Of a stretch of DNA of 42,428 nt, positions 25,629 through 34,392 are shown piece by piece. The stretch lies in assembly GCF_003113265.1 (NCBI RefSeq), contig NZ_PUIV01000033.1, forward strand, positions 1-42,428. Direction: 5' to 3'. The notes below the pieces were generated by a model. It was not told the origin of the DNA. It made no database searches and was given only the letters and a program-made list of their open reading frames with translations. Positions within the stretch are counted from its first letter, which is position 1. The number at the start of each line of letters is the position of its first letter. The translations under genes were made by a program, and so were the position numbers. The DNA comes from Methylosinus sporium (GTDB taxonomy: Bacteria; Pseudomonadota; Alphaproteobacteria; Rhizobiales; Beijerinckiaceae).

Positions 25629-26909
25629 TCAGCCGGAGGGCGCGAGGCTCTGCTTTTCCTTTTCGATCGCCACGCCTTCGGCGGCGGGTTCCGCCGGCGA
25701 TCGGCGCAACGCGCCGAAGGCCGCCGCCATCGGTAAGAAGGAGAGAAGAGCGGCGAGGCCGAAGACGCCCACCGCCGGCGTGGGCGGGAGAATCCCGCCG
25801 AGCAGGCCGAGCAGGAGGGCGCCGAGCGCGTCGCCGACGATGAATTGCGCGGTCCAGAGTCCGTTGACGCGCCCGCGCAGGCGGTCCGGCGTGTTCTTCT
25901 GCACCAGCGTGAATTGCAGCAGCGAGACGATGGAGCCGAGATAGCCGTAGACGACGAGGACGAGCAGCGCCGGAACCAGTCCGCCGACGGCGCCGAGCGC
26001 GGCCAGCGCCGCGAAAGCGGCCGCGGCGCAGGCGAGCAGAGCGAGGCCCGGACGCGCGAGGCGCGCGACGAAGCCGCTCGTCGTCGCGCCGAGAGTGGCG
26101 CCGAGCGGAACGGCGGAATACATGAGCCCCGCATCGGCCGGGCCGTCCCCATAGGCGCTCGCGAGCGCCGGAAACAACACGCGCGCGCCGCCGGCGAGGC
26201 TCGCCAGCGTCCCCACTGCGACCACGGCGCCGACGATGCGATTTTCGAAGAGATAGCGCACGCCCGACAGAAGCGCGCGCGCCGGCGTCTCGGGGCTCGC
26301 GCCTTTGGGCGGCAGCGGCGGCAGGCGCATCAGCGGCGCCAGCGTCGCCAGCACGCCGGCAGCGGCGCAGGCGTAGGTCCAGCCGACGCCCGCCAACATG
26401 ATGAGCAGGCCGCCGAGCGCCGGCGAGGCGACGCCGCCGAGCCGCATGGCGATCATGTTGAGCGCGCCGGCGGCGGCGAGATTTTCGCGCCCGACGATGG
26501 CCGGCGTCGCGGCGAGCAGCGCCGTCACGCCCAATGCGCTGAAGAAGCCGTCCCAGGCCGCTAGCGCATAGACGACGGCGAGCGAGGGCGCGGCCGAGAA
26601 GCCGTTGAGGGCGAGCGCGACGAAGCCGAGGCCGCAGGTTCCGCGCGCGAACAGGATGAGCTTGCGGCGATCGTGACGATCCGCCAGCACGCCGCCTGCG
26701 AGCAGGCCGACGAAAGCCGCGCCGCCGCCGAAAGCGACGACGAATCCGGCAGCCGCGGGTGAGCCTGTCAGCTGCAGCGCCTGCACGGGTACCGCGACGG
26801 TGAGCAGGCCGAGCGCGAACAGCGACAGCGTCCGCGCCACGAACACCGCGCGGAAATCGCGATTGTTCCGCAACAGGCTGAAGTCGGTCAGAATGCGAGG
26901 TCTGGTCAT
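25629..26909 (-). CDS. entS: Major facilitator siderophore exporter (EntS type)
   Basis: 426 residues with about twelve membrane segments. It follows EntS closely: LSLFALGLLTVAVPVQ, GGVLADRHDRRKLILFARGTCG (MFS motif A after TM2), WDGFFSALGVTALLAATPAIVGRENL, RPGLALL and RGRVNGLWTAQFIVGDALGA. EntS exports enterobactin across the inner membrane with proton antiport, so here it should export the catechol siderophore made by the surrounding genes. It begins 46 bp after the NRPS gene. The C-terminal tail (EGVAIEKEKQSLAPSG) is hydrophilic. Confidence 0.93.
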   Translation of the reverse strand: MTRPRILTDFSLLRNNRDFRAVFVARTLSLFALGLLTVAVPVQALQLTGSPAAAGFVVAFGGGAAFVGLLAGGVLADRHDRRKLILFARGTCGLGFVALALNGFSAAPSLAVVYALAAWDGFFSALGVTALLAATPAIVGRENLAAAGALNMIAMRLGGVASPALGGLLIMLAGVGWTYACAAAGVLATLAPLMRLPPLPPKGASPETPARALLSGVRYLFENRIVGAVVAVGTLASLAGGARVLFPALASAYGDGPADAGLMYSAVPLGATLGATTSGFVARLARPGLALLACAAAAFAALAALGAVGGLVPALLVLVVYGYLGSIVSLLQFTLVQKNTPDRLRGRVNGLWTAQFIVGDALGALLLGLLGGILPPTPAVGVFGLAALLSFLPMAAAFGALRRSPAEPAAEGVAIEKEKQSLAPSG

Positions 26910-26955
26910 GTGCGTCCCATCACCGGAGATCGTGGAGAAGAAAGCGCGCGAGAGG

Positions 26956-29900
26956 TCATCGCGCGCCCCGCGTCGCGTCGATCGCGACGAGAATTTCGTT
27001 CAGCGCCGGGCCGAGCTCCCGCAACATGCGTGGCGAAATGATCTCGGTGTGCGGACAATCGAAGGCGACGACATTCAGCGCGCCGACATAGGGCCGCCAT
27101 GTCTCCGCGACGTCCATGCCCTGCGGCAGCGTACGCCGGGCGACGAAGAGCGTCGCCGCGCCCGCGTAGCGCGGCGTTTTCGCGGAGGCGAGAAGGCGGA
27201 CGGAGTCCTCGTAATTGGCCATGATATGGCCGAACATCTCCGCCTTCTCACGCGCGAGCGTCGAATCGAGCGCCTCTTGCGAAGCGTCCATGAACAGCGC
27301 CTTCTCGCGCTCGATCTCCTCTTCGCCGGCCGCGTCGAGCGGCTTGCTCCAATCCTGAATTTCCGAAGGGTACGTGTCGAGCAGGCCGAGAAAGGCGATC
27401 TCCTCGCCCTCTGCCGACAGACGCGCCGCAATGGCCTGCGCCACGACGCCGCCGAGCGAATAGCCGAGCAGCCGATAGGGACCGTGCGGCTGGATTTCAC
27501 GCAGCGTCGCGAGATGCCGGTCGCAGACCTCCTCCATATTGCGGCAGGAGGCGATAGGTCCCGAAGGCCGCGGCGATTGCAGCGCGATCACCGGCCAATC
27601 GCTGCGCAGATAGCGCGTCAGCACGCCGAATTGCCAGGAGAAGCCCGAGGCCGGATGGATGCAGACGAGCGGCGGCCCCTCGCCCGCGCGCAGGCGCAGC
27701 GTCTCGGCGAAGCCGGCGCGGCGATCCTCCTCGCGCCGCTCCGCGAATAATTCGCGCGCCAGGCTCTCGACGCTCGGCGCGGCCATCAGCTGGCCGACCG
27801 AGACGGAAACCTTCATCTCACGCTGAATATCCGCGGCGAGGCGCATCGCCAGCAGCGAATGGCCGCCGAGCGCGAAGAAATCATCGTCCGCGTCGAGCTG
27901 GTCGACGCCGAGCGCGCGGGCGAAGAGGTCGGCGAGCGCGATCTCGACGCCGGGCGTCGGCTTGCGTCCGTGGCGGCGCGGCGCAGCCTCCGGCTCCGGC
28001 AGCGCCTTGCGATCGAGCTTGCCGCTGGCGGAGAGCGGAAATTCCGGCAAGCGCACAATAGCCGTCGGCGTCATATGCGCCGGAAGCCTCTGCGCCACAG
28101 CACGGCGCAGCGCCTCGACGTCGATCTCGACGCCCGCGACCACATATCCAATGAGCCGCCGTTCATCCGCGCCGACGAGGCCGCCCGCCGCGGAGACTCG
28201 CGCGACGACCGCCGCCTGTTCCACGCCGGGCTGCTCGGCGAGGACGCTCTCGATCTCGCCAAGCTCGATGCGCTGGCCACGAATCTTGATCTGATCGTCG
28301 CTGCGCCCGAGATAGTCGAGCGCGCCGTCCGGCCGCCGGCGGACGATATCCCCGGTGCGATACATTCGCTCGCCCACGGCCTGCGGATCGGCGACGAAGC
28401 GGCTCGCCGTCAGCGACGGCCGCCGCAGATAGCCCTCGGCGAGCTGGACGCCGGTCAGATAGAGATCGCCGGCGACGCCGATCGGCGCCTCCCGCAGCCA
28501 GGCGTCGAGCACGCGCACGCCCGTGTTCCAAACGGGCCTGCCGATCGGAACGCCCGTCGTCTCGAGGCCCGCGAGGGCCGCGCCGAAGGCCGGCTGATAG
28601 GTCACATCCACGGCGGCCTCGGTCGGCCCATAGAGATTGTGCAGCGGCGCGCCGAACAGCGCCTCGAAATCCTCGGCCAGCTCCCGCGACAGCGCCTCGC
28701 CGCTGCAGAAGACGCGGCGCAGGCTCTCCGCCTCGGCGGCGCGCGCGGCGTCGGTCGCCGACACGAAGGCCGCCAGCATGGAGGGAACGAAATGCAGCGT
28801 GGTGACGCGATGCGCGCGGATGAGCCGCAGAATCTCCGCCGGATCGCGATGCGCCTCCGGCGGCGCCATGACCAGAGCGGCGCCGGCCATCAGCGGCCAG
28901 AAGAATTCCCAGACCGAGACGTCGAAGCTCGACGGCGTCTTCTGCAACACGACATCATCGGCGCCGAGGCCATATTCGTGCTGCATCCACAGCAGCCGGT
29001 TGACGATGGCGCGATGCGAGACGACGACGCCCTTCGGCCGGCCCGTCGAGCCGGACGTGTAGATCACATAGGCCGGATCATCGGGCATGGCGGGAGAGAC
29101 GAAGCCCGCCTCCTCCGCTTCGTCGATTTGCGGCAAGCGGTCGAAGGCGAGCAGCGGCGCCAGCCCCTCGAACCGGCTTGCCGACGCCTCGTCCGTGACG
29201 ATGAGGCGCGGCGCTCCGTCCTCGACCATGAAGTGGAGACGCTCGTCGGGATAGCTCGTATCGAGCGGCAAATAGGCGGCGCCGGCCTGCTGCGCCGCCA
29301 TCAGCGCGATGGCGAGCCGCGCCGAGCGCGGCAATGCCACCGCGACGAGATCGCCGCACCCGACCCCGGCCTCGGCGAGCGCGCGCGCCAATCGCGCGAC
29401 CCGCCGACGGAGCTGCGCATAGCTCAGTTCATGATCGGCGTCGATCAGCGCGGGCGCGTGGGGCGTGCGACGCGCTTGCTGCTCGAGCAAGCCGCAGAGC
29501 GTCGTCGCCATCGTCTCGACGCCCGTGTCATTGACAGCGACGATCGTCGCGCGCTCGTCCGGCGTGAGCAGGTCTAGCGACGCGAGAGGCGTTTCCGGCG
29601 CGTCGACGAGCTGCTCGAGCAGTCGGACGATGCGGCGGCCGAGACGCTCCGGCGCTGCGACGCCCTCGCGATATTCGAGCCGCAGCTCCAATTCACGACC
29701 GGGCAGCGCCATCAGCGTCAGCGGATAATGCGAATAGCTGCGATTGCGCGCGCCGACGAGGCGCAGGCCAGCGAAATCCTGCGCATAGAGACCCGCGTCC
29801 TCGGGAAAATTTTCGACGACGAGCAGCGTGTCGAACAGCGTCGAGACGCCGGCGAGGCGCTGGATCTCGCCGAGGCCGAGCCCGTCATGCTCCATGAGGG

Positions 29901-32900
29901 CGATCTGTCGGCTCTGAAGCTCGGCGAGCTGCGCAGCGAGCGGCAGATCGGGCCGCAGGCGCACACGCACGGGCAGCGTGTTGGTGAAGAGCCCGACATG
30001 CGCGTCGAGCCCGGCCTCCGCCTCCGAGCGGCCGGAAACCGGCGCGCCGAAAACGACGTCGCTGCGCCCCGTCATCGCGCCGAGAAAGGCCGCGAATACG
30101 CCCTGCAGCAGAGTGGCGAGAGTCGATCCGCGCCGGCGTCCGAACGCCTCCAGCTCCTTCGCCAGACCGGGCCGCAGCACGAGCGGCAATTCGCGCGTCT
30201 CGCCGAATGCGGCGGCGGGATCGAACAGCAAGGTCGGCGCGACGCCGGCGAGCGCCTCCCGCCATGCGGCGCGGGCGGGCTCGGGGTCGCGCGCGGCGAG
30301 GCGGCGGACGACGCTCGGATAATCGGGAATGATCGGCGCGAGCGTGGCGCCGGCGTAGGCGGCGAGAAGATCGCGCAGCATCACGCCGGAGGACCAGCCG
30401 TCGCCGATGAGATGATGGCAGACGAGGAGAAGCGCATGGCGCTCCTCCGCCAGCCGAACCAGCACGGCGCGCGCCAGCATGCGACGGCCGCCACTCTCGG
30501 CGAGGAGATCGCGAGCCAGCTCCTCCCGCTCGATTTTCTCGAGCGCGGCGGCTTGCTCCTGCGGACCGACGTCCGCCAGCCGCCACTCGCTCCAGGGCCA
30601 GCGGCGCAGCGCCTGTGGCCCCTCGACGAGCGGCAGAATCTGGAACGCCTTGCCCTGCTCGACGTCGAAAATCGCCGCGAGCTGGGGATGGCGACGCAAC
30701 AGCGCCTCGAGCGCGTCGCGCAGCCGACCGACGTCGAGCGGGCCGCCGAGAGCAAAGCGCGAGACGGCGTTGTAGCGGCTCGCGCTGTCCTCGAGCCGGG
30801 CGTGGAACAATAGCCCCTCCTGCAGCGGCAGCGCCGGCAGGACGGCCGCTATCGCCCCATGGCGCGCCCGCAGCGCCTCGACCGTCGCGGCGTCGACGCC
30901 GTCGTCGAGGCGCATCGATACGCCTTCCTCGACTCGGCGCAGCACGGCCGCCATTCCGGCGACGCTGCGCCGCTCGAAGACGTCGCGCGGCCGCAGCCTA
31001 TATCCGCGCTTGCGCAGCGCAGCGCAGAGGCCGATGGCGGAAATGCTGTCGCCGCCGAGAAAGAAGAAATCATCCTGCGCGCCGACCGTCTCGAGGCGCA
31101 GGACCTCGACGAATATTTCCGCGAGCAGCGTCTCCAGTCCGGGCGCCGGCGGACGGGCCGTCGGCGCGTCCACGGACGGATCGGGCAGCGCCTTGCGATC
31201 GAGCTTCCCGCTCGCGCCGAACGGGAAGGCCTCGAGCACGACGATGGCGACCGGCGTCATATAGGCCGGCAGGCGACACGCCAGAGCGGCGCGCAGCGCC
31301 TCAGGATCGAGCACGCCCTCCGGCGAATCCGGCGTCACATAGGCGACGATCTGGCGCGCGTCGACATCCCCGGCCGCGGAGCCGAAGAGGCGAGCGACCG
31401 CCGCCGCGCCGCCGACGCCGGGCTGCTCGAGCAGCGCGCTCTCGATCTCGCCCAATTCGATGCGCTGGCCGCGGATTTTGAGCTGATCGTCATTGCGGCC
31501 GAGAAAATCGAGAACGCCGCTCGGCAGCCAACGGGCGATGTCGCCGGTGCGATACATTCGTTCGCTGTCGCCTTCCGGATCGGCGACGAAACGGCTCGCC
31601 GTGAGCGACGGCCGCCGCCAATAATATTGGGCGAGCTGCGCGCCGGTCAGATAGAGGTCGCCGGCGACGCCGATCGGGACCGGACGCAGCCGCGCGTCCA
31701 GCACGCGCAAGCCGCAATTCCAGAGCGGGCGTCCGACCGGCACGCCGACGCCTTCCGCCGCCGCGAGCGCCGCGCCGAAAGCCGGCTGATAAGTGACCTC
31801 CACCGTCGCCTCGGTCGGGCCGTAGACATTGTGCAGCGGCGCATGAAACGTGCGCTCGAAAGCTTCGGCGAGCTCGCGCGACAGCGGCTCGCCGATGCAG
31901 AAGACGCGCCGCAGCGCGGTCTTTTCCGGCGCCGCGCCCGGCGTCATCCGCACGGCAGATAGGAAAGCCGAGAGCAGCGAGGGCACAAAATTCAGCGTGG
32001 TGACGCCATGCTCGCGAATGACGCGCAGCAATTCCGCCGGATCACGATCCACTTCCGGCGGCGCCATCACGAGGCGCGCGCCCGCCGTCAGCGGCCAGAA
32101 GAATTCGCCGACCGACACGTCGAAGCTGCACGGCGTCTTATGCAGCACGACATCATCCTCGGTCAGGCGATACTCATGTTGCAGCCAGAGCAGAAAATTG
32201 ACGACGGCCCCATGCGGCACGACGACGCCCTTGGGCCGTCCCGTCGAGCCGGACGTATAGATGACATAGGCCGCATCCTCCGGCGACGGCGAGGCGACGC
32301 GCGCGGGCTGCGGATCCGCTTCCACGCCCGCGAGCGCGTCGAAGATCAGCACGGGGGCCATGGACTCGAAGCGCTCGCGCAGCGCGCTGTTGGTGACGAT
32401 GAGCCGCGGCTCTGCGTCCTCGACCATGAACGCCAAGCGCTCGTCGGGATAGCTGGCGTCGAGCGGCAGATAGGCGGCGCCCGCTTCGAGCGCCGCCATC
32501 AGCGCCAGGCTCAGATGGACGGAGCGCGGAAGCGCCACTGCGACGCGATCGCCGCAGATCACGCCGGCGGCGGCGAGGTCCCGCGCCAGCCGCGCGACTT
32601 CACGGCGCATGTCGCGATAGGACAGCGTGTGTCGGCCATCGATCAGGGCGGGCGCTTTCGGCGTGCGTTCGGCTTGCGCGTTCAAGAGGTCGCACAGCGA
32701 GACCCGCGGAATGGCGCGCCGCGTGTCATTGGCCGCCGCGATCAGCGCCGCTTCGCTCTTCGTCATGAGGGCGATCTCGCCGATCGGCGCGTCGGGGCTC
32801 TCGGCGAGCCGACGCGCGAAGCGCGCTAGCCGCTCCGCGTGCAGCTCCAGCTCTTGCTCCTTGTAGCGCTCGCCATTGGCGACGAGATCGACGATCAGCT

Positions 32901-34116
32901 CGCGCTCGGCGAGATAGAGGTCGAACTCGATATCCTCGACGGGACCCGACGCGAGCTGATGCGTGATCCCTTCGACCCCCGCGAAATCGAGTCGGTAGTC
33001 GAACATTTTGAAATTCAAAAGCGGTCCATAGAGCGGACGTCCCGAGCCGAGGAAGCCGAGATCGCGCCGCAGCTGCTCGGCCTCGTATCGCTGACGCCGA
33101 CGCACCACATCCAATTCGCGCCCGAGCGCCGCCGCGACATCGAGAAACGACATATTCGCATCGATCGCGATCTGCAGCGGCAGCACATTCACCACCGGCC
33201 CCACCGCATGCAACGCCACTGAGCCCATGCGGCGCATGAAATGCGCGCCGACCGCGAGGCGCGCCGCGCCCGTCATGCGGCGCAGATAGACGACGACCGC
33301 CGCCATCGCCATCACGCCGACGGAGACGCGCCCGGCTTTCGCCTGCTCGGACAGCAGCGTCGTCGTATGCGCATCCAGCACGATCCGCTCGCGCCGCGGG
33401 AGTGTAAAGCTTTTCTCCGCCGATGGGCGGCGCAGCGACAGGGTGACCGAAGGCGGCGGATCGCGCATGTGCTCCGCCCAAAATCGCCGATCGGCGGATT
33501 GCGCAGGCGAGCCGTCATAGGCCGCATATTCCTTCACCACCTCGGCGAAGGAGACGAAAGGCGATGGAGACGGCCCGAGCCCACGGCGCAGCGCCGTGTA
33601 GATTTCGCTGATGCGTCGCGCGATCGCCGTGAACCCGAAGCCGTCGACCGAGAGATGATGATAGCGCTGAAACCAGAACCAGCGCTCGGCGTCGCCGAGG
33701 CGAAACAGAATATGGCGGTAGAGCCGCGCGCCCTCCGCAATCGACGAGGGCGCCTCGAGATCGGCGCGCATCGTTCGCAGCGCGGCTCCGACGGGATCGT
33801 TCTCGCCACGAAGATCGACGAGTTCCGGCTCCGGCAGATCGACCGCCTGCACGTCGCCCGGCACGATCTGCGCGGGGCCATCCTCGGTCTCCACGAAGCG
33901 CGCATGGACAAGATCGGCCTCCGCGAGGCCGAGACGAACCGCGGCGCTGAAGCAGGCGACATCCAGCCTGCCGTTCAGCTCGACATATTGCGCGACGACA
34001 TAGGCGTTGGATCCGGCGGAGAGCTGATCCCCCATCCAAATGCCGGGCTGCGCCGCGACGAGCGGAAGCCTCTGCGCAGCCGCGCGCGGCCGCTCTGGAG
34101 CGATATCTATGAGCAC
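26956..34116 (-). CDS. Dimodular catechol-siderophore nonribosomal peptide synthetase (C-A-T-C-A-T-TE)
   Basis: 2386 residues, nearly twice EntF and with the layout of Bacillus DhbF. Approximate domains: C1 15-455 (starter type, opening LPLVAAQPGIWMGDQLS as EntF; HHLSVDG near 153), A1 465-975, T1 with GGDSISAI near 1024, C2 1080-1515 (HHLIGDG near 1233), A2 1530-2035, T2 with GGHSLLAM near 2085, TE 2140-2380 with Ser in GYSLGGVV (~2218), Asp in LLDTYPS (~2246) and His in CPHTEI (~2355). By alignment to EntF and GrsA the A2 code is DVWHFSLVDK, identical to EntF (L-Ser). A1 reads DVGNFIVVEK, which I cannot assign; Gly at position 239 implies a deeper pocket. No epimerase domain. Start taken at GTG 34116 because AAAGGA lies 9 nt upstream; a TTG start at 34155 is possible. 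Predicted product: DHB-X-Ser, possibly an oligolactone. Confidence 0.95.
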   Translation of the reverse strand: MLIDIAPERPRAAAQRLPLVAAQPGIWMGDQLSAGSNAYVVAQYVELNGRLDVACFSAAVRLGLAEADLVHARFVETEDGPAQIVPGDVQAVDLPEPELVDLRGENDPVGAALRTMRADLEAPSSIAEGARLYRHILFRLGDAERWFWFQRYHHLSVDGFGFTAIARRISEIYTALRRGLGPSPSPFVSFAEVVKEYAAYDGSPAQSADRRFWAEHMRDPPPSVTLSLRRPSAEKSFTLPRRERIVLDAHTTTLLSEQAKAGRVSVGVMAMAAVVVYLRRMTGAARLAVGAHFMRRMGSVALHAVGPVVNVLPLQIAIDANMSFLDVAAALGRELDVVRRRQRYEAEQLRRDLGFLGSGRPLYGPLLNFKMFDYRLDFAGVEGITHQLASGPVEDIEFDLYLAERELIVDLVANGERYKEQELELHAERLARFARRLAESPDAPIGEIALMTKSEAALIAAANDTRRAIPRVSLCDLLNAQAERTPKAPALIDGRHTLSYRDMRREVARLARDLAAAGVICGDRVAVALPRSVHLSLALMAALEAGAAYLPLDASYPDERLAFMVEDAEPRLIVTNSALRERFESMAPVLIFDALAGVEADPQPARVASPSPEDAAYVIYTSGSTGRPKGVVVPHGAVVNFLLWLQHEYRLTEDDVVLHKTPCSFDVSVGEFFWPLTAGARLVMAPPEVDRDPAELLRVIREHGVTTLNFVPSLLSAFLSAVRMTPGAAPEKTALRRVFCIGEPLSRELAEAFERTFHAPLHNVYGPTEATVEVTYQPAFGAALAAAEGVGVPVGRPLWNCGLRVLDARLRPVPIGVAGDLYLTGAQLAQYYWRRPSLTASRFVADPEGDSERMYRTGDIARWLPSGVLDFLGRNDDQLKIRGQRIELGEIESALLEQPGVGGAAAVARLFGSAAGDVDARQIVAYVTPDSPEGVLDPEALRAALACRLPAYMTPVAIVVLEAFPFGASGKLDRKALPDPSVDAPTARPPAPGLETLLAEIFVEVLRLETVGAQDDFFFLGGDSISAIGLCAALRKRGYRLRPRDVFERRSVAGMAAVLRRVEEGVSMRLDDGVDAATVEALRARHGAIAAVLPALPLQEGLLFHARLEDSASRYNAVSRFALGGPLDVGRLRDALEALLRRHPQLAAIFDVEQGKAFQILPLVEGPQALRRWPWSEWRLADVGPQEQAAALEKIEREELARDLLAESGGRRMLARAVLVRLAEERHALLLVCHHLIGDGWSSGVMLRDLLAAYAGATLAPIIPDYPSVVRRLAARDPEPARAAWREALAGVAPTLLFDPAAAFGETRELPLVLRPGLAKELEAFGRRRGSTLATLLQGVFAAFLGAMTGRSDVVFGAPVSGRSEAEAGLDAHVGLFTNTLPVRVRLRPDLPLAAQLAELQSRQIALMEHDGLGLGEIQRLAGVSTLFDTLLVVENFPEDAGLYAQDFAGLRLVGARNRSYSHYPLTLMALPGRELELRLEYREGVAAPERLGRRIVRLLEQLVDAPETPLASLDLLTPDERATIVAVNDTGVETMATTLCGLLEQQARRTPHAPALIDADHELSYAQLRRRVARLARALAEAGVGCGDLVAVALPRSARLAIALMAAQQAGAAYLPLDTSYPDERLHFMVEDGAPRLIVTDEASASRFEGLAPLLAFDRLPQIDEAEEAGFVSPAMPDDPAYVIYTSGSTGRPKGVVVSHRAIVNRLLWMQHEYGLGADDVVLQKTPSSFDVSVWEFFWPLMAGAALVMAPPEAHRDPAEILRLIRAHRVTTLHFVPSMLAAFVSATDAARAAEAESLRRVFCSGEALSRELAEDFEALFGAPLHNLYGPTEAAVDVTYQPAFGAALAGLETTGVPIGRPVWNTGVRVLDAWLREAPIGVAGDLYLTGVQLAEGYLRRPSLTASRFVADPQAVGERMYRTGDIVRRRPDGALDYLGRSDDQIKIRGQRIELGEIESVLAEQPGVEQAAVVARVSAAGGLVGADERRLIGYVVAGVEIDVEALRRAVAQRLPAHMTPTAIVRLPEFPLSASGKLDRKALPEPEAAPRRHGRKPTPGVEIALADLFARALGVDQLDADDDFFALGGHSLLAMRLAADIQREMKVSVSVGQLMAAPSVESLARELFAERREEDRRAGFAETLRLRAGEGPPLVCIHPASGFSWQFGVLTRYLRSDWPVIALQSPRPSGPIASCRNMEEVCDRHLATLREIQPHGPYRLLGYSLGGVVAQAIAARLSAEGEEIAFLGLLDTYPSEIQDWSKPLDAAGEEEIEREKALFMDASQEALDSTLAREKAEMFGHIMANYEDSVRLLASAKTPRYAGAATLFVARRTLPQGMDVAETWRPYVGALNVVAFDCPHTEIISPRMLRELGPALNEILVAIDATRGAR

Positions 34117-34179
34117 GATTTCTCGTCCTTTGAAAAAATCGAATGGTCCACACAACAGAAAAGATCGTGCGAAAAGCCG

Positions 34180-34392
34180 CTACGCCCCGGCCTCCGCGTG
34201 CGGGCGCATATCGATCCAATGGTCATCGACATATTGCGTGCATTGCTGGCGCGTCCCCGGACCGAAGACTCGGCGCCATCCTTTCGGATCGGCGGAAAAG
34301 TCGGGCCACAGGCTGTATTGCGCGCGGGAGTTGACGAGAACGACGAAGCTCAGCCGCTCATCATCGAAGGGGTTGATTTGCGCGTCATCCAT
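34180..34392 (-). CDS. MbtH-like NRPS accessory protein
   Basis: 70 residues starting MDDAQINPFDDE, with the MbtH family pattern NPFDD(E)...SFVVLVNSRAQYSLWP...VPxGW-like DPKGWRRVFG and the final YVDDHWIDMRP. MbtH proteins (YbdZ in E. coli) bind adenylation domains and keep them soluble and active. Start chosen at ATG 34392, with GGAG six bases before it; an ATG at 34404 has its Shine-Dalgarno too close. It overlaps the PepSY gene end by 8 bp and ends 63 bp before the NRPS start, so it is made together with its partner. Confidence 0.93.
   Translation of the reverse strand: MDDAQINPFDDERLSFVVLVNSRAQYSLWPDFSADPKGWRRVFGPGTRQQCTQYVDDHWIDMRPHAEAGA

Noticed and set aside
25505-26152. N-terminal extension of entC to 26152
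   Set aside because: It would overlap the entS gene; the ATG at 25504 has a good Shine-Dalgarno and the normal EntC N-terminus.
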